Assembly (NCBI RefSeq): GCF_000186865.1
Contig: NW_008705566.1
Span: forward strand, 790,432 to 854,431
Reading direction: 5' to 3'
DNA: 64,000 nucleotides
Source: Aureococcus anophagefferens
Lineage: Eukaryota > Sar > Pelagophyceae > Pelagomonadales > Pelagomonadaceae
Below, piece after piece: positions 10,155-19,872 of this stretch. The number at the start of each line of letters is the position of its first letter. Position 1 is the stretch's first letter. A model generated the notes under the pieces. The model was not told where the DNA came from, made no database searches, and worked only from the letters and a program-made list of their open reading frames with translations. The translations under genes and the position numbers were made by a program.

Positions 10155-11107
10155 GACTGGAAGGCTCACGATCGCCGCTCCATCGTGAGTTTAGGTGCAA
10201 GGACTTAGAGTTGACGTATTCACCACCGGCTACGGCTGCGAATGAGCCGTCGTTGAACAAGCACATCTATGAAGCAATGCTGCAGTAATCCGTAGCTATT
10301 CGTAAGCTAAGAGACGGTCTCTCGTGCGAGCATTTCAGCGGCCGATGGTGGAATCTCCACCTTAGAGGGCCCCGCGCTCCTCGAATATGCAGCGACGTGC
10401 AACGATCCCAGTGGCTTTGAGGTCCGCAAACATGTGGGTGAGGCACATGAAAAGACGCGACATCCGGACGATTGCGAGGCGACGCAAACGGGCAGCCCCA
10501 GGGGGTGGAATGAGGCGCGGCAGCTTCCCCCGACCCGATTTTCGGTCCCCTTCGAGTCACAGAGCGTCGGGAATCGTTCGTCATGGGGGCGACCAGATGC
10601 CCTCGCGGCAGCTCTTCGGCTCGAGTGGATTTGATCGAGATCACCTCACCGCCTCCGGGAGGCGTGCGGCGCCGCGGGTGACACGGTGCTCACCGCGCAA
10701 TGCATGAGGCGTTTGGTGCGAACAAACCCGGACAGCCCCCTCGGGAGCGACATTCCAGGGGGTGTTTCTTCGAAGTTGTTCGCACATACGGGACCTCAGC
10801 ACTAATGCGAGCCCCTCGTCGGTCGCCCCCCACCGATAACGGCCGTTCTCGTCATCCACGGGCTGCCCCGACGCGAACTAAGTTGCTCGCCTTCGACCGA
10901 TGGTCTTTCCCGAGCGACTCGCAGCCGGGCCCAAGGCGCGACATGGTCCACAGACCGAGCGCCGCGCCAAGTCCTGGAACCGCTGCATCGCGCGTCCGAG
11001 CCCGGAGCGAGGCAAAGCCGTGACGTCAAAACTGCACGGCTTCGCTGCTCTTTGAACCGGTTAACTTTAGCTTAGCCGGCAGTGTCGAAGCTGCACACGT
11101 AGCGTCC
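10155..11107. other. Long intergenic region without a supported gene
   Basis: About 950 bp of moderate GC. Frames at about 10387-10707 and 10434-10634 have no recognisable domain, and their composition is unlike that of real genes here. The segment must contain 5' sequence for the minus methyltransferase and 3' sequence for the minus membrane gene at 11108. Confidence 0.45.
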
Positions 11108-12361
11108 TTACGCCAGCCCGACGAAGGCGACGGCGAGGAAGCCCTCGACGAGGCGCGCGGGGAGGAGGAGGAGCTTGAGGAGGGGCGGGAGGCGGAAGCC
11201 CTTGGTGAACTGGACCTTGGCGCCGAAGGCCGCGAGCGCGAAGCCGAGGAGCTCGTCGGCGTACAACCCGAAGGCCAGGGGCCCCGTGCCGTCGGCGCCG
11301 CGGTAGGGCCGCTCGTCCGTCGCGAGCGCGAGCCGCGCCGGCGCGTAGCCCTTCCGCTTCGCGTATTTCAGCGCGGCCTTGGCGGCGACGGCGCCGCCGC
11401 GGCACGCGCTGTGCCAGGCGGCGACGTAGCGCGCGAGGTTGTAGGCGACGGTGACCGTCAGCAGCTTGACGCCCCACTCGACGAGCGTCGGCGCCCACTG
11501 GCGGTGGTCGCGGTCGAGCGCCCTCGCGAGCGGCGCCGCGAGTTCCCGGAGCGCCAGGGGCCGGAGCACCTCGGCCAGGCTCACGCCGAGGACGAGCGTG
11601 CGCGCGAAGCGCACGCGCAGGGCCGCCGCGACGGTCGCGGCCGCGGACCAGAGCGCGCTGAGCGTGCCCGAGAGCGCCTTGGGGTCGCGGATCGCCGCGG
11701 CCGAGACGCGCAATTTCCGCGCGACGATGCGCCCCATCTCGCCGCGGTCGTGCAGGCCCGCCATGGACTCGCGGCCGCTGTCCGCGCGCTCCGCGCGCAC
11801 GACGACCTCGACGTGCGCTTGGAGCTGCGCCGCGGCGACGCGGACGGACGCCCACGTGCCCGTGACGTTCAGCGCCTCCGCGACGGCGATGACCTTCGTG
11901 AAGGACCCGCCGTAGACGCACGCGAGCAGGCCGAGGGCGACCTCCGCGCCCTCCCGCGTGACGTAGAGCGCCGCGACGGCGGCGACGGCGGCAGCGAACG
12001 GCGCGGCGATTCCGTACGCGACCTCGAAAGCGCCGAGGAGCGCGTCGACCTTCGGGCCGAGGAAGGCGAGCGACGCCGCGAGCCACGCCGGCGGCTCGCC
12101 CATGAGGTCCGTCATCGAGTGCTCGAGGCCGCCGAGCGCGAGGCGCGCCGCGGTCAGGGACTCGGCCGACGGCTCGTCGTCGTCGTCGCTCTCGCTGTCC
12201 GTCATCGCGTACTCGTCGGCCTTGGCCTCCACCGCGGCGCGCTTCGCCGCGTCGTCGCGCTTCGCCGCGTCGTCGCGCTTCGCCGCGTCGTCGCGCTTCG
12301 CCGCGTCGTCGCGCTTCGCCTCGCTCCCGCCCTTGCGGCGGCGGGTGGTCATGCTGGCCAT
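11108..12361 (-). CDS. Unknown multi-pass membrane protein with N-terminal KRDDAA repeats
   Basis: This 417-aa protein starts at ATG 12361. Residues about 15-40 contain four perfect copies of KRDDAA (a repeat of 18 bp in the DNA), followed by an acidic Ser/Asp stretch. The rest is Ala/Leu/Val-rich with at least four to six probable membrane segments (for example APFAAAVAAVAALYV, VALGLLACVYGGSF, WGVKLLTVTVAYNLARYV, LLKLLLLPARLVEGFLAV). I do not recognise the family. It lies just downstream of the minus coiled-coil gene in the same orientation. Confidence 0.72.
   Translation of the reverse strand: MASMTTRRRKGGSEAKRDDAAKRDDAAKRDDAAKRDDAAKRAAVEAKADEYAMTDSESDDDDEPSAESLTAARLALGGLEHSMTDLMGEPPAWLAASLAFLGPKVDALLGAFEVAYGIAAPFAAAVAAVAALYVTREGAEVALGLLACVYGGSFTKVIAVAEALNVTGTWASVRVAAAQLQAHVEVVVRAERADSGRESMAGLHDRGEMGRIVARKLRVSAAAIRDPKALSGTLSALWSAAATVAAALRVRFARTLVLGVSLAEVLRPLALRELAAPLARALDRDHRQWAPTLVEWGVKLLTVTVAYNLARYVAAWHSACRGGAVAAKAALKYAKRKGYAPARLALATDERPYRGADGTGPLAFGLYADELLGFALAAFGAKVQFTKGFRLPPLLKLLLLPARLVEGFLAVAFVGLA
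12240..12315. repeat. 18-bp tandem repeat encoding KRDDAA (x4)
   Basis: Four near-identical 18-bp units (GCTTCGCCGCGTCGTCGC on the plus strand) lie in frame inside the membrane-protein gene, so copy-number changes keep the reading frame. Confidence 0.85.
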
Positions 12362-12522
12362 CGCGACAAACTGGTAGGTTGAACTGCTCCTTGAAGTCAA
12401 AATTATGCATCGATGTTGGAAAGCTTAATCGCAGGCTGAAGCTCGGTACCTCGGACGACAGAGTCAGTAGCGCCCTTGGAGTAAACAGCAGGCGGTTCGA
12501 TTAGCGCGCGGCCCCCGCGCGC

Positions 12523-14403
12523 CTACTCGTCGCGCTTCTTCTTGCCGCCGCCCTTCTTGGGGTTCTCGCGCGTGATGATGAGGTTGGAGAGGCGCTTGAC
12601 CGTGTCGCGGTCGACGACGGGCTCCCGGAGCTCGTCCTCCTTGGACGCCGCGGCGACGCCCTCGAGGCCCTCGTCCTCGCCGACGGCGGCGGCGGGCGCG
12701 CCGCCGCCGCCGCCGCCGCCCTGGGTCGGGTAGGCGAATTCGGAGACGTCGTCCTCGAGGTCGAAGCGGTCCTCGAGGCCGCCCGTCATGAGCTTGCGCT
12801 GCGTGTAGCGCTCGAGGTCCTGGAGGCAGGGCCGCGCGCGGACGCGGACGTTGCGCGGGCCCTGGTCCGGGTTCGTGAGCATGAGCTTGTGGTAGAGCAT
12901 CTTCTGGAGCTTCTCGGACTGGAGCTTGCCGAAGGGCAGGAGCACCTCGGACCCGGGCTTGAGGCCCGCCTCGCCGCCGACGGCCGCGGCGCCGTAGGTG
13001 CCCTGGGGCCCCTGGCCGCTCGGCGACACGGAGCCGTTCGTGTCCTCGAGGGCGAGGGCTTCCGAGACGGCCTTCATCTTCACCGTGAGCTTCGAGTCGA
13101 GCTCGCGGAGGTACTCGGGGAGCTGCTCGTTCGACGGCGTCGGGAAGAACTTGCCCTCGATCTTCGACCGGAAGCGCGCGACGGCGAGCTTGAGCTGCTC
13201 GAGCGTGACCTTGGAGCGCACCTTGCGGTCCTTGGCCTCCTCGCACTGGCGCAGGGCCTTGCCCAGGCCCTTGTTGAACGTGTCCATCTCCTGGTAGATC
13301 TCGCGGTTGCCCGCGATGGCCTCGTTGTTCGACCGCATGTTGAGGAGCTGCTCCTTGAGCCTTGAGTTCTCCTCGCGGAGCGTGTCGATGCGCTCGCGCA
13401 CGTCCTCGGCGAGCTGGTGGAGCTGGTGCGTCTTGTGCGTGCGGTCCTTGAACTTCTGGACGATCTCGTCGACGTCGCTCAGGCCCGTGACGATCTTGAT
13501 CTTCTGGAACGTCGTCTCCAACGCGCCGAGGCTCTCCTCCTCGGCCGTGATCTTCTTCTCGAGCATGGACGAGTAGACCTTGCGGATGACGTGCATGCGC
13601 TTGAGCCGCTGCTCCTCCTGCGCGCCTAAATCGAACTTCGACCGCGCCATGACGGCCTCGCGCATGCGCATGCGCTCCTCCTGCTTCTCCACGAGGGACG
13701 AGCGCTCGGCGATGACCTTCTGGATGCCCGCGAGGCGCGCCTCCTGCATCTTGCGCCGCGACTTGACCTGCTTCTCGAGCTTCGCGAGCTTGACCTCCTC
13801 GTGCTTGGATTCTTGCTTCGCGGACTGGAGCTGGAGCGTGCAGGCGGCGATCTCGCGCTCGACGGTCGCCAGCTGCTCCTTGATGCCGAAGCCGCTCTGG
13901 CGCACGGCGAGCATGTCGTCGCTGAGGCGCTTGATCATGTGCGTGAAGACGTCCTTCTGGACGAGCGCGTCCTTGACGTCCTTCTCCTCGCGCTCGATCT
14001 CGTGCTTGAGCTGGGCCACGGCCTGGTTCGGGTGCGTCTGCTTCGTGCGCGCCTCCGTGCAGAGCCGGTCGAGCGTCACGAGCTCCTCCTGGTACGCCTT
14101 CTGCTGGCCCTCGCGCGCGTCCGCCTCGCTCCGCAGCTTGTCGTAGGTCTTCTGGAGGGACACGAGGTAGCGCCGGCTCGTCTCGAGCTCGAGGTGCTGG
14201 AAGTCGGCCACGTCCCGCTTTAGCGTCTCCACGGCCGTCGAGTCGTCCTCGAGGGCCTGCTGCACCGTCGACAGCTTCACGTGCTTCAGGCGGCTCGCCC
14301 CGGGCTTCCCCTTGGAGACGAACTTGCGCCGCTGGTACGTCCCCGAGCTCGACTCGGGCGCCGGGGCCGACGCCCGCGGCGGCGCGGGGTTCGGCGTCGA
14401 CAT
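12523..14403 (-). CDS. Long coiled-coil protein, outer-dynein-arm docking-complex-like
   Basis: This protein (626 aa from ATG 14403; 649 aa from an in-frame ATG at 14472) is heptad-rich from about residue 60 to 430. The segment LETTFQKIKIVTGLSDVDEI resembles the ATG(V/I)xD region found in docking proteins of the CCDC63/CCDC114/CCDC151 (ODAD) group, which anchor outer dynein arms on doublet microtubules. The C-terminus has a Gly run, an acidic stretch and a Lys-rich tail (KKGGGKKKRDE). I prefer 14403 because the DNA just upstream drops in GC. The ODAD assignment is tentative; another flagellar or basal-body coiled coil is possible. It fits the other axonemal genes in the window. Confidence 0.65.
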   Translation of the reverse strand: MSTPNPAPPRASAPAPESSSGTYQRRKFVSKGKPGASRLKHVKLSTVQQALEDDSTAVETLKRDVADFQHLELETSRRYLVSLQKTYDKLRSEADAREGQQKAYQEELVTLDRLCTEARTKQTHPNQAVAQLKHEIEREEKDVKDALVQKDVFTHMIKRLSDDMLAVRQSGFGIKEQLATVEREIAACTLQLQSAKQESKHEEVKLAKLEKQVKSRRKMQEARLAGIQKVIAERSSLVEKQEERMRMREAVMARSKFDLGAQEEQRLKRMHVIRKVYSSMLEKKITAEEESLGALETTFQKIKIVTGLSDVDEIVQKFKDRTHKTHQLHQLAEDVRERIDTLREENSRLKEQLLNMRSNNEAIAGNREIYQEMDTFNKGLGKALRQCEEAKDRKVRSKVTLEQLKLAVARFRSKIEGKFFPTPSNEQLPEYLRELDSKLTVKMKAVSEALALEDTNGSVSPSGQGPQGTYGAAAVGGEAGLKPGSEVLLPFGKLQSEKLQKMLYHKLMLTNPDQGPRNVRVRARPCLQDLERYTQRKLMTGGLEDRFDLEDDVSEFAYPTQGGGGGGGAPAAAVGEDEGLEGVAAASKEDELREPVVDRDTVKRLSNLIITRENPKKGGGKKKRDE

Positions 14404-14606
14404 GCTCCCGGCCGCGCGCGAGAGCGTCCCTCGAGCCGCGGTTTTAATGTTGGAGCGGTTTGCAAGATACATAAATCTTTTGCGCGAATGTTGGGGAATG
14501 CTGTTCGCGGAAGCAGGCGCCGCGGGATACGTTAGACACTATGGATATTACGCATATAGGACAGACGAGCGCCGGGCGCCGGGCGAGTGCGCTCCGCGAG
14601 CACACG

Positions 14607-16085
14607 CTAGGGCCCGAAGCACGTGACCTCGCCGCCGTCGCCGTCGAGGACGGGGTAGGGCAGGTACAGGAGGAGCTTCCGCGCCCAGTACGGCGGCGGC
14701 GGCAGCAGCGCGACCTCGTCGTCCGCGCAGTCCCGCCGCCGCCCCCGCTCCGCGACGCGGCACCGCGCGACCGCGCCGCCGCGGTCGAACGAGACCGCGA
14801 CGCGGCGGTCGCCGCGCGCGTAGGTCAGCTCGAAGGCGCCGGTGCCGCGCGCGTCGGCGATGGCGCGCCGCAGCTCGAGCGCCGGCACGGCGAAGGGCGC
14901 GAAGGCGCGGTCCGCGGGCGCGACGCCGTCGAAGCCCAGGACCCGCCGCTTCGCGGCGTTGAAGAACCGCGTCGGCGCGCCCGCGGCGCCCAGCAGGTCG
15001 ACGACGCCGGGCGGCTCGAGCGTCGACGTGAGGTCGCCGGGGTAGGCGTCGCGCATCGACGCGGACGTCGTCGCCTCGACGACGACCTCGCCGCCGAAGA
15101 AGACGGAGCCCGCGGCGTCGCGGAAGAAGTCGGGCAGGAGGCCCGTCGGCAGCAGCAGGTGGTTCCCGCCGCCGCCGTGGGACCGCAGGTTCGCGTACAT
15201 GTTCGGCGCCCCGAGCTCGAGGACGCCGAGGCACGGCGTCGACGCGTAGACGAGCGCGGCGGCGACGAAGACCCGGTTCGGCCGCGCGGGCGCGTCGCCG
15301 CCGCGCCGCCGCAGGGCCCGGAGGATCGGGCCGAGCAGGGCGACGTAGGCGACGGACGCCCAGCGCTGGGGCGCGAGCGGGCCCGTCGCGCCGCGCAGCG
15401 TCGCGACGGCCGCGGCCGCGGCCGCGGCCGTCGCCGGCCGCACGAGCGCGGCGTCGACGCGCGGCGCGAAGAGCGCGAGCTGGGGCGCCACGGACAGGGC
15501 GAAGGTCGCGACGTTGTTCGGCGGCGGCGTCGCGCAGATGGCGCCGTGGAACGCGAGCGCGAGCGCGCCGCCGGCGCGCGGCGCCGCCGCGAGCGCGAGC
15601 GCGACGAGCGCCTCGACGGCCAGCGTCGCCGCGGGCGCGACCGCGACGGCCCAGGGCGCCGCCGCCGGGGCGTAGAGCGCCGCGTGCTGCGCGGCGAAGA
15701 CCGAGGCGCACGACGTCCGCGGGTCGAGGAACGACGTGTTCAGCTTCCAGAACGCGGACGCCGCGTAGAAGACGGCCATCTGCGCGCGGACCGTGGCCTG
15801 GAGGCGCGAGAAGGGCTGGCTCGTCGCGAGGCACCAAAGTAACGCCGCGTCCGTCATGAGCTGCCAGTACATGGAGTCCCAGACCGCGGGCACCTTGGAT
15901 ACCGTCGCGCCGACGCGGACCGCGGCCGCGGCGGCCCAGAGCGGCCGCGACGGCGTCGCCGCGACGACGGCAATGAGGGACGCGTGGGCGAGGCCCGTGG
16001 CGTCGTAGCGGCCGCCGATGGCCGCGGACGCGAGCGCCTGGAAGCACCAGAGCAGGCGGTAGGCCTCGAAGGAGCTGTCGGGCAT
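14607..16085 (-). CDS. HTTM-like (vitamin K-dependent carboxylase-like) multi-pass membrane protein
   Basis: This 492-aa protein has many hydrophobic helices in residues 1-300. The phrase FYAASAFWKLNTSFLDPRTSCAS near residues 107-129 closely matches the KLN(T/S)xFFDPxxSCA signature of HTTM membrane proteins related to gamma-glutamyl carboxylase. The C-terminal third is more soluble and contains FDGVAPADRAFAPFAVPALEL. Enzymatic activity is not established for most HTTM proteins, so I claim only family resemblance. ATG 16085 gives MPDSSFEAYRLLWC. Confidence 0.62.
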   Translation of the reverse strand: MPDSSFEAYRLLWCFQALASAAIGGRYDATGLAHASLIAVVAATPSRPLWAAAAAVRVGATVSKVPAVWDSMYWQLMTDAALLWCLATSQPFSRLQATVRAQMAVFYAASAFWKLNTSFLDPRTSCASVFAAQHAALYAPAAAPWAVAVAPAATLAVEALVALALAAAPRAGGALALAFHGAICATPPPNNVATFALSVAPQLALFAPRVDAALVRPATAAAAAAAVATLRGATGPLAPQRWASVAYVALLGPILRALRRRGGDAPARPNRVFVAAALVYASTPCLGVLELGAPNMYANLRSHGGGGNHLLLPTGLLPDFFRDAAGSVFFGGEVVVEATTSASMRDAYPGDLTSTLEPPGVVDLLGAAGAPTRFFNAAKRRVLGFDGVAPADRAFAPFAVPALELRRAIADARGTGAFELTYARGDRRVAVSFDRGGAVARCRVAERGRRRDCADDEVALLPPPPYWARKLLLYLPYPVLDGDGGEVTCFGP

Positions 16086-17011
16086 GTTGGGGGGGCCGTG
16101 CTTAGGATTTTCGGTGCGCGCACGAATGAGCGCTCGTTGAGGTATGGGTTCGCGCGGTGACGCCGGCTACGAACCCGTCATCGCGCTGCGAAAACAGCTG
16201 TAGCGTAAAAGTTAGATTAAGGTTGGGGTTAGATGAAGGTTAGGGCGATTTCGCCGGCGCACCCCTCCTGACACCTCTACCGCCGCGCGCGCGCGCGTCA
16301 TACGTCCGGAAATTCTTAAAAAATTTTCGACTCAACTTCCTGAAGAAAGCTCAAATCCGAAGAGTTTTCGCGTGGACCTTAATCTAACCCATCTCACAGC
16401 TATGGCTCCGGCGCCGTGAGCGCGCGCATAGACGCAGCGGTCCAACGATGTCCGATTTGGACCCGCCGATTTTTGTCAGTCGTCTCCGTCGCCCGAGCTG
16501 TCCGCCGGCAGCGAGGGGCGCGCGTTTCCGGTGCCGGAATGGTCGGTTTAATTTTGCGCCGCTTAGCTCGACCTTAATCTAACTTTCACTCTATACGGCT
16601 AATTCAGGCCAACCATGGGAACATCCATCACAAGCGCAATTGCACAAGCGATGAAATCTTGCGCACCAACATTTGTGATTGGCCGGGGGCGGCCGTCTCC
16701 AGCGGCTCCGTGGTCGACGACGACGACGAGATGCAGGTTCACACTCGCAGCAGCCGTGCTCCGCAACCGGAACTCTCGGAATACAGGACCTCGTACTGAG
16801 TCACCTCCATCGCGAGGCGCTCGGGAGGACGGCATTCGGCGGTTTCGGGCCAAAAACGCCCGGCCACGCGCGCCTCTCGTGTCGAGGCCTCGTGCTTCGC
16901 ACCGTGAGCCAACTGGTTGCGTTGCTTGTGCGCATCACCACGAAGATTGCGTGCGCTTCGGCCGCCGCTGCACGCTCGCGCCGCTCACAGACTCCCAGAT
17001 AGCTGCCAATC
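16086..17011. other. Gene-poor region with inverted-repeat element(s)
   Basis: No supported gene. GC is lower than in the flanking genes. It contains three copies of a TTAGATTAAGGT motif, one direct and two inverted (listed separately), an alternating GC run near 16282-16298, and an A/T-rich patch at 16310-16335. Confidence 0.5.
16194..16603. mobile_element. Candidate MITE-like element(s) with inverted TTAGATTAAGGT ends
   Basis: The left end at 16194-16221 reads AGCTGTAGCG then AAAAGTTAGATTAAGGT. The right end at 16569-16603, read on the minus strand, is AGCCGTATAGAG then GAAAGTTAGATTAAGGT. A third, inverted copy at 16374-16401 reads AGCTGTGAGAT then GGGTTAGATTAAGGT on the minus strand. This could be one element of about 410 bp, or one of about 205 bp plus a solo end. 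I could not find a clear target-site duplication, so mobile status is inferred. Confidence 0.45.
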
Positions 17012-17519
17012 ATGGCCTGCCTCACGGAAACGTGCGTCCTCGGCGACTGCATGCAGGAGACCTCGCTCGCGGAGCGCTGGAGCGACGAGATCGACCTGCC
17101 GAAGGAGCCGCGCATCGACGACATTCCCTCCGGCGTCGAGAGCTTCCCGGGCGCGACGTTTCCCTGCGGCACCGGGCCGACCCTGCCGGCGCTGAGCCTC
17201 GGCGACTGCGCGGCGCTCGCGGGCGCGGCCGCGACGGCGTGCCGCGTCGAGCGCATCATCCGAAGCCGCGTCGAGGGCGTGCTCTCCTGCGCCATCCACG
17301 ACACGACGGCCGCGCCCTCGCCACGTCCGCCAGGGCGCGCGCGACGGCCGCGCCCTCGCGGCCCACGGCTGCCAGCTCCAGGTCAGCGTCGTCGCGACGA
17401 GCTTTCGCGGGCAGAAGCCCATCGCGCGCCATCGCGCGGTCATGGCCTGCCTCAAGGACATGATCGGCAGCGGCGAAATCCACTCCGTCCAGGTCAAGGC
17501 GAAGGTGCCGCCCGCATGA
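17012..17519 (+). CDS. BolA-like protein, reading frame interrupted (short intron or frameshift)
   Basis: The C-terminal half (from about 17340, frame ending TGA 17517-17519) reads GCQLQVSVVATSFRGQKPIA, RHRAVMACLKDMI and IHSVQVKAKVPP, which is the BolA core (F-x-G-K/Q, RHR, IH). BolA proteins work with glutaredoxins in iron-sulfur metabolism. The N-terminal part starts at ATG 17012 (MACLTETC) and contains VERIIRSRVEGVLSCAIHD, matching the first BolA helix and strand, but in a different frame. The shift needs removal of 1 mod 3 bases; GT 17279 to AG 17333 (55 nt) or shorter GC-AG options would do it. An 18-base sequence is duplicated 38 bp apart exactly here (17304 and 17342), so a real frameshift is also possible. 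Confidence 0.62.
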
Positions 17520-17637
17520 GCTGGGGATCGCCGCTCCCAGCCCCCTGATGTATAGTAAAAATCGACTCGGAAATGCCATCATGATCGGCCGCGCCTCCAC
17601 CCGTGGCCGGAGGTGCCCCGCCAAGGCACGCCCGATA

Positions 17638-18477
17638 TTAAAAGTCGAAGAAGAAGGACCACGCGGTCTCCCTCGCCGTCGGCGGCGCGATGTCGGCCAT
17701 CACGGGCTCGTCCGCGTCCGTCGACTCCGCGAACGGGATGGCGCGGGCCACGGGCGTGAGCTCGACGCGGCGCGCCTCGGCGACGGCGACGGCCGTGGGC
17801 TTGTCGCACGGCGACGACAGGACGACGGCCGTCGGCTTCTCGCGCGGCGATCCGCGGGCCGCGACCGGCGCCGAATGTCGCTTCGTCGCCGGTTCCTTCT
17901 TCGTCCGCGACGCGGCGCCTCGCTCCCATCGCGCGTCGTCCTTCGCGCGCGTGATGGCGTCGGCGAGGTCCGCGCCGTCGGCGAGGTAGTAGCGCGCCTC
18001 CTTGGCCCCGAGACCCGTCGCGGCGCGAAATCTCGCCACGTCGACCTCGGGAGAGCTCGGCTGGCAGGGGCCGTCGCCGGGGATCGTCAGCGTCGTCACG
18101 CCGCGCAGCGTCGGGTCGCGCACGTCGAGCGTCGGGTTGCACGCCTTGAGGAGCCGGGGCTTCGTCTTGTATTTCAAACAGACGCCCTGGAGCGTGTCGC
18201 CGGGCAGCACGACGTGCTCGCGCCGCGCGGCTGGCGGCGGCGGCGGCGGCGGCACGTCGAGCTCCACGTCTTCAAACGATTCCGCCTCCTCGTGTTCGAT
18301 CAAGACCCAGTCCCCGCTATCCTTGCGCTCCCAGCTGAGACCGGGAGGCGGCGACGGCAGCCCGCGGCGGACCGCCTTCACGATATCATCCTGGCTCACC
18401 AGGTGCTTGTCGCGCGGGTCGCGCTGCTTCTTCTTCAGCTCCGTCAGCGCGCCGCTGAACCCGATGATGCCCGCCAT
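17638..18477 (-). CDS. LysM-domain protein with UBA-like helical domain
   Basis: This 279-aa protein has a LysM domain at residues about 86-130 (HVVLPGDTLQGVCLKYKTK, LLKACNPTL, TLTIPG), preceded by a Pro run. A three-helix, UBA-like segment follows (VARFRAATGLGAKEARYYLA, DGADLADAITRAKDDARW). Intracellular eukaryotic LysM proteins of this build are common but poorly understood, and peptidoglycan binding should not be assumed. The N-terminal MAGIIGFSGAL is hydrophobic but short. Start ATG 18477; the longer frame uses GTG. It converges with the BolA-like gene, 118 bp apart. Confidence 0.75.
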   Translation of the reverse strand: MAGIIGFSGALTELKKKQRDPRDKHLVSQDDIVKAVRRGLPSPPPGLSWERKDSGDWVLIEHEEAESFEDVELDVPPPPPPPAARREHVVLPGDTLQGVCLKYKTKPRLLKACNPTLDVRDPTLRGVTTLTIPGDGPCQPSSPEVDVARFRAATGLGAKEARYYLADGADLADAITRAKDDARWERGAASRTKKEPATKRHSAPVAARGSPREKPTAVVLSSPCDKPTAVAVAEARRVELTPVARAIPFAESTDADEPVMADIAPPTARETAWSFFFDF

Positions 18478-18601
18478 GCGGAAGGTTGCGGCCGGGAGCA
18501 GGAGCACCACCTCGATTTAAGCTCCTTTTTGCCACAGCAGGTTGAGTTCATGTTGACTATTTGTTGAAGGTGACGCGACTGAAAACACACACAAAGCTCC
18601 G

Positions 18602-19762
18602 TTACGCCCCGAAGATGTCGTCGAGGAACGTCGACACGCGCTGCTTGAGCGTCGCCGCGGCGCCGTAGAGCGCGGGGCAGCCCTGGCCGAAGTCGTCGGG
18701 CGAGCCCGTCTCGCAGTAGGCGTTGGAGCGGTCGCAGGTCCAGGACGGCAGGAAATTGTAGTAGTAGCTCCGCCGGCGGTCCACGAAGTTCCAGTACCCA
18801 CCACATCCCGGGTGGCCGTGGCGGTCCGCCCGCGCGCACTGCTCCGGCATCGGCCCGTCGAACTGCCCGTAGAGGCACTCCTGCCAGTTGCCGATGCAGT
18901 AGGGCCCCCAGAACGCCGTCGTCGACGAGTACTGCGACACCTTGGAGACCTGGACCGTCTCCATCTCGCGGCGCACGGCCGCGGGGACGAGGCCGTCCGC
19001 GAGCATCGCGTGGACGAAGCGGTCCATCATCCGCGCGCTGCAGGCGAGGCCGCCGCCGAGGAGCGGGTTGCGGGCCGCGTCGGCCCAGGCGCAGGTCGGC
19101 GCCATGCCGAGCGGCCCCAGCACGTAGTCGTGCAGGATCGCGCCGATGGGCTCGCCCGAGACCTCGACGGCCACGGCCGCGGCGAACTGGAACGACAGGC
19201 TCGAGTACATGAACTTGGCGCCCGGCGCGTACATGGGCCGCGGCGGCAGCGCATCGTAGAGCTCCTTCGCGCAGGCCGGGAGGTCGCCCCGGCACCGGGA
19301 GAAGGCGGCGAACGCCGCGGACCCGAGCGCCTTGCGCGCGTCGCAGTCGTCGTACGCGAGGTCGCAGTCGGAGTCGACGATCATGCCCGTCGTCATACTG
19401 AGCACGTGGCGCAGCGTCACGGCGGACCGCTCGTCCGCGGGATCCGACGCCCACCAGGGCAGGTGCGCGCGCACGGGGTCGTCGAGCGACACGCCGTGCT
19501 CGTGGAAGCACGCCATCAGCGCCGTCGCGGCCGGCCACTTGCTCCCGCTCGCGAGGCCGAGCACCGTGTCCGGCGTCATCAGGTAGTTGCTGTATTCGAA
19601 GAGCGCGCCGCGCGCGTCGCCCACGGTCAACGAGATGTTGCCGTACTGGAGGATCACCGCGTCCAAGAACGATTTCAGCGGCGCAAAGTCGCGGGTCCCG
19701 TTCTGCGTCGTCGCGCTGGCGGAGACCGCCAGGGCCGTTGCGACGGCGGCGGCGAGGCGCAT
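18602..19762 (-). CDS. Secreted class C beta-lactamase-fold serine hydrolase
   Basis: This 386-aa protein has an N-terminal signal peptide (MRLAAAVATALAVSASA) followed by a penicillin-binding-protein-like fold. The active-site SxxK is seen as LASGSKWPAATAL. A YSS sequence (KFMYSSLSFQ) sits where YxN is expected, so the second motif is altered. A C-terminal Cys-rich region (about 300-370) with HGHPGCGGYW contributes the third motif area. Family members are esterases, peptidases or beta-lactamases; the substrate is not predictable. Many Cys residues suggest a disulfide-stabilised extracellular enzyme. Confidence 0.78.
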   Translation of the reverse strand: MRLAAAVATALAVSASATTQNGTRDFAPLKSFLDAVILQYGNISLTVGDARGALFEYSNYLMTPDTVLGLASGSKWPAATALMACFHEHGVSLDDPVRAHLPWWASDPADERSAVTLRHVLSMTTGMIVDSDCDLAYDDCDARKALGSAAFAAFSRCRGDLPACAKELYDALPPRPMYAPGAKFMYSSLSFQFAAAVAVEVSGEPIGAILHDYVLGPLGMAPTCAWADAARNPLLGGGLACSARMMDRFVHAMLADGLVPAAVRREMETVQVSKVSQYSSTTAFWGPYCIGNWQECLYGQFDGPMPEQCARADRHGHPGCGGYWNFVDRRRSYYYNFLPSWTCDRSNAYCETGSPDDFGQGCPALYGAAATLKQRVSTFLDDIFGA

Positions 19763-19872
19763 CGTCGGCTGAGGCAGTGCGCGCAGCGCTGCCGATGACG
19801 ATGTGCGTGGTGCCTCTCAGTCGCTTCACTTTGGAGGCAACTTTCGTGCAACATCAGCGCAAAACCGGGATA

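Noticed and set aside
10387..11023. Overlapping small plus and minus frames
   Set aside because: No domain, mixed composition and no start context; treated as intergenic.
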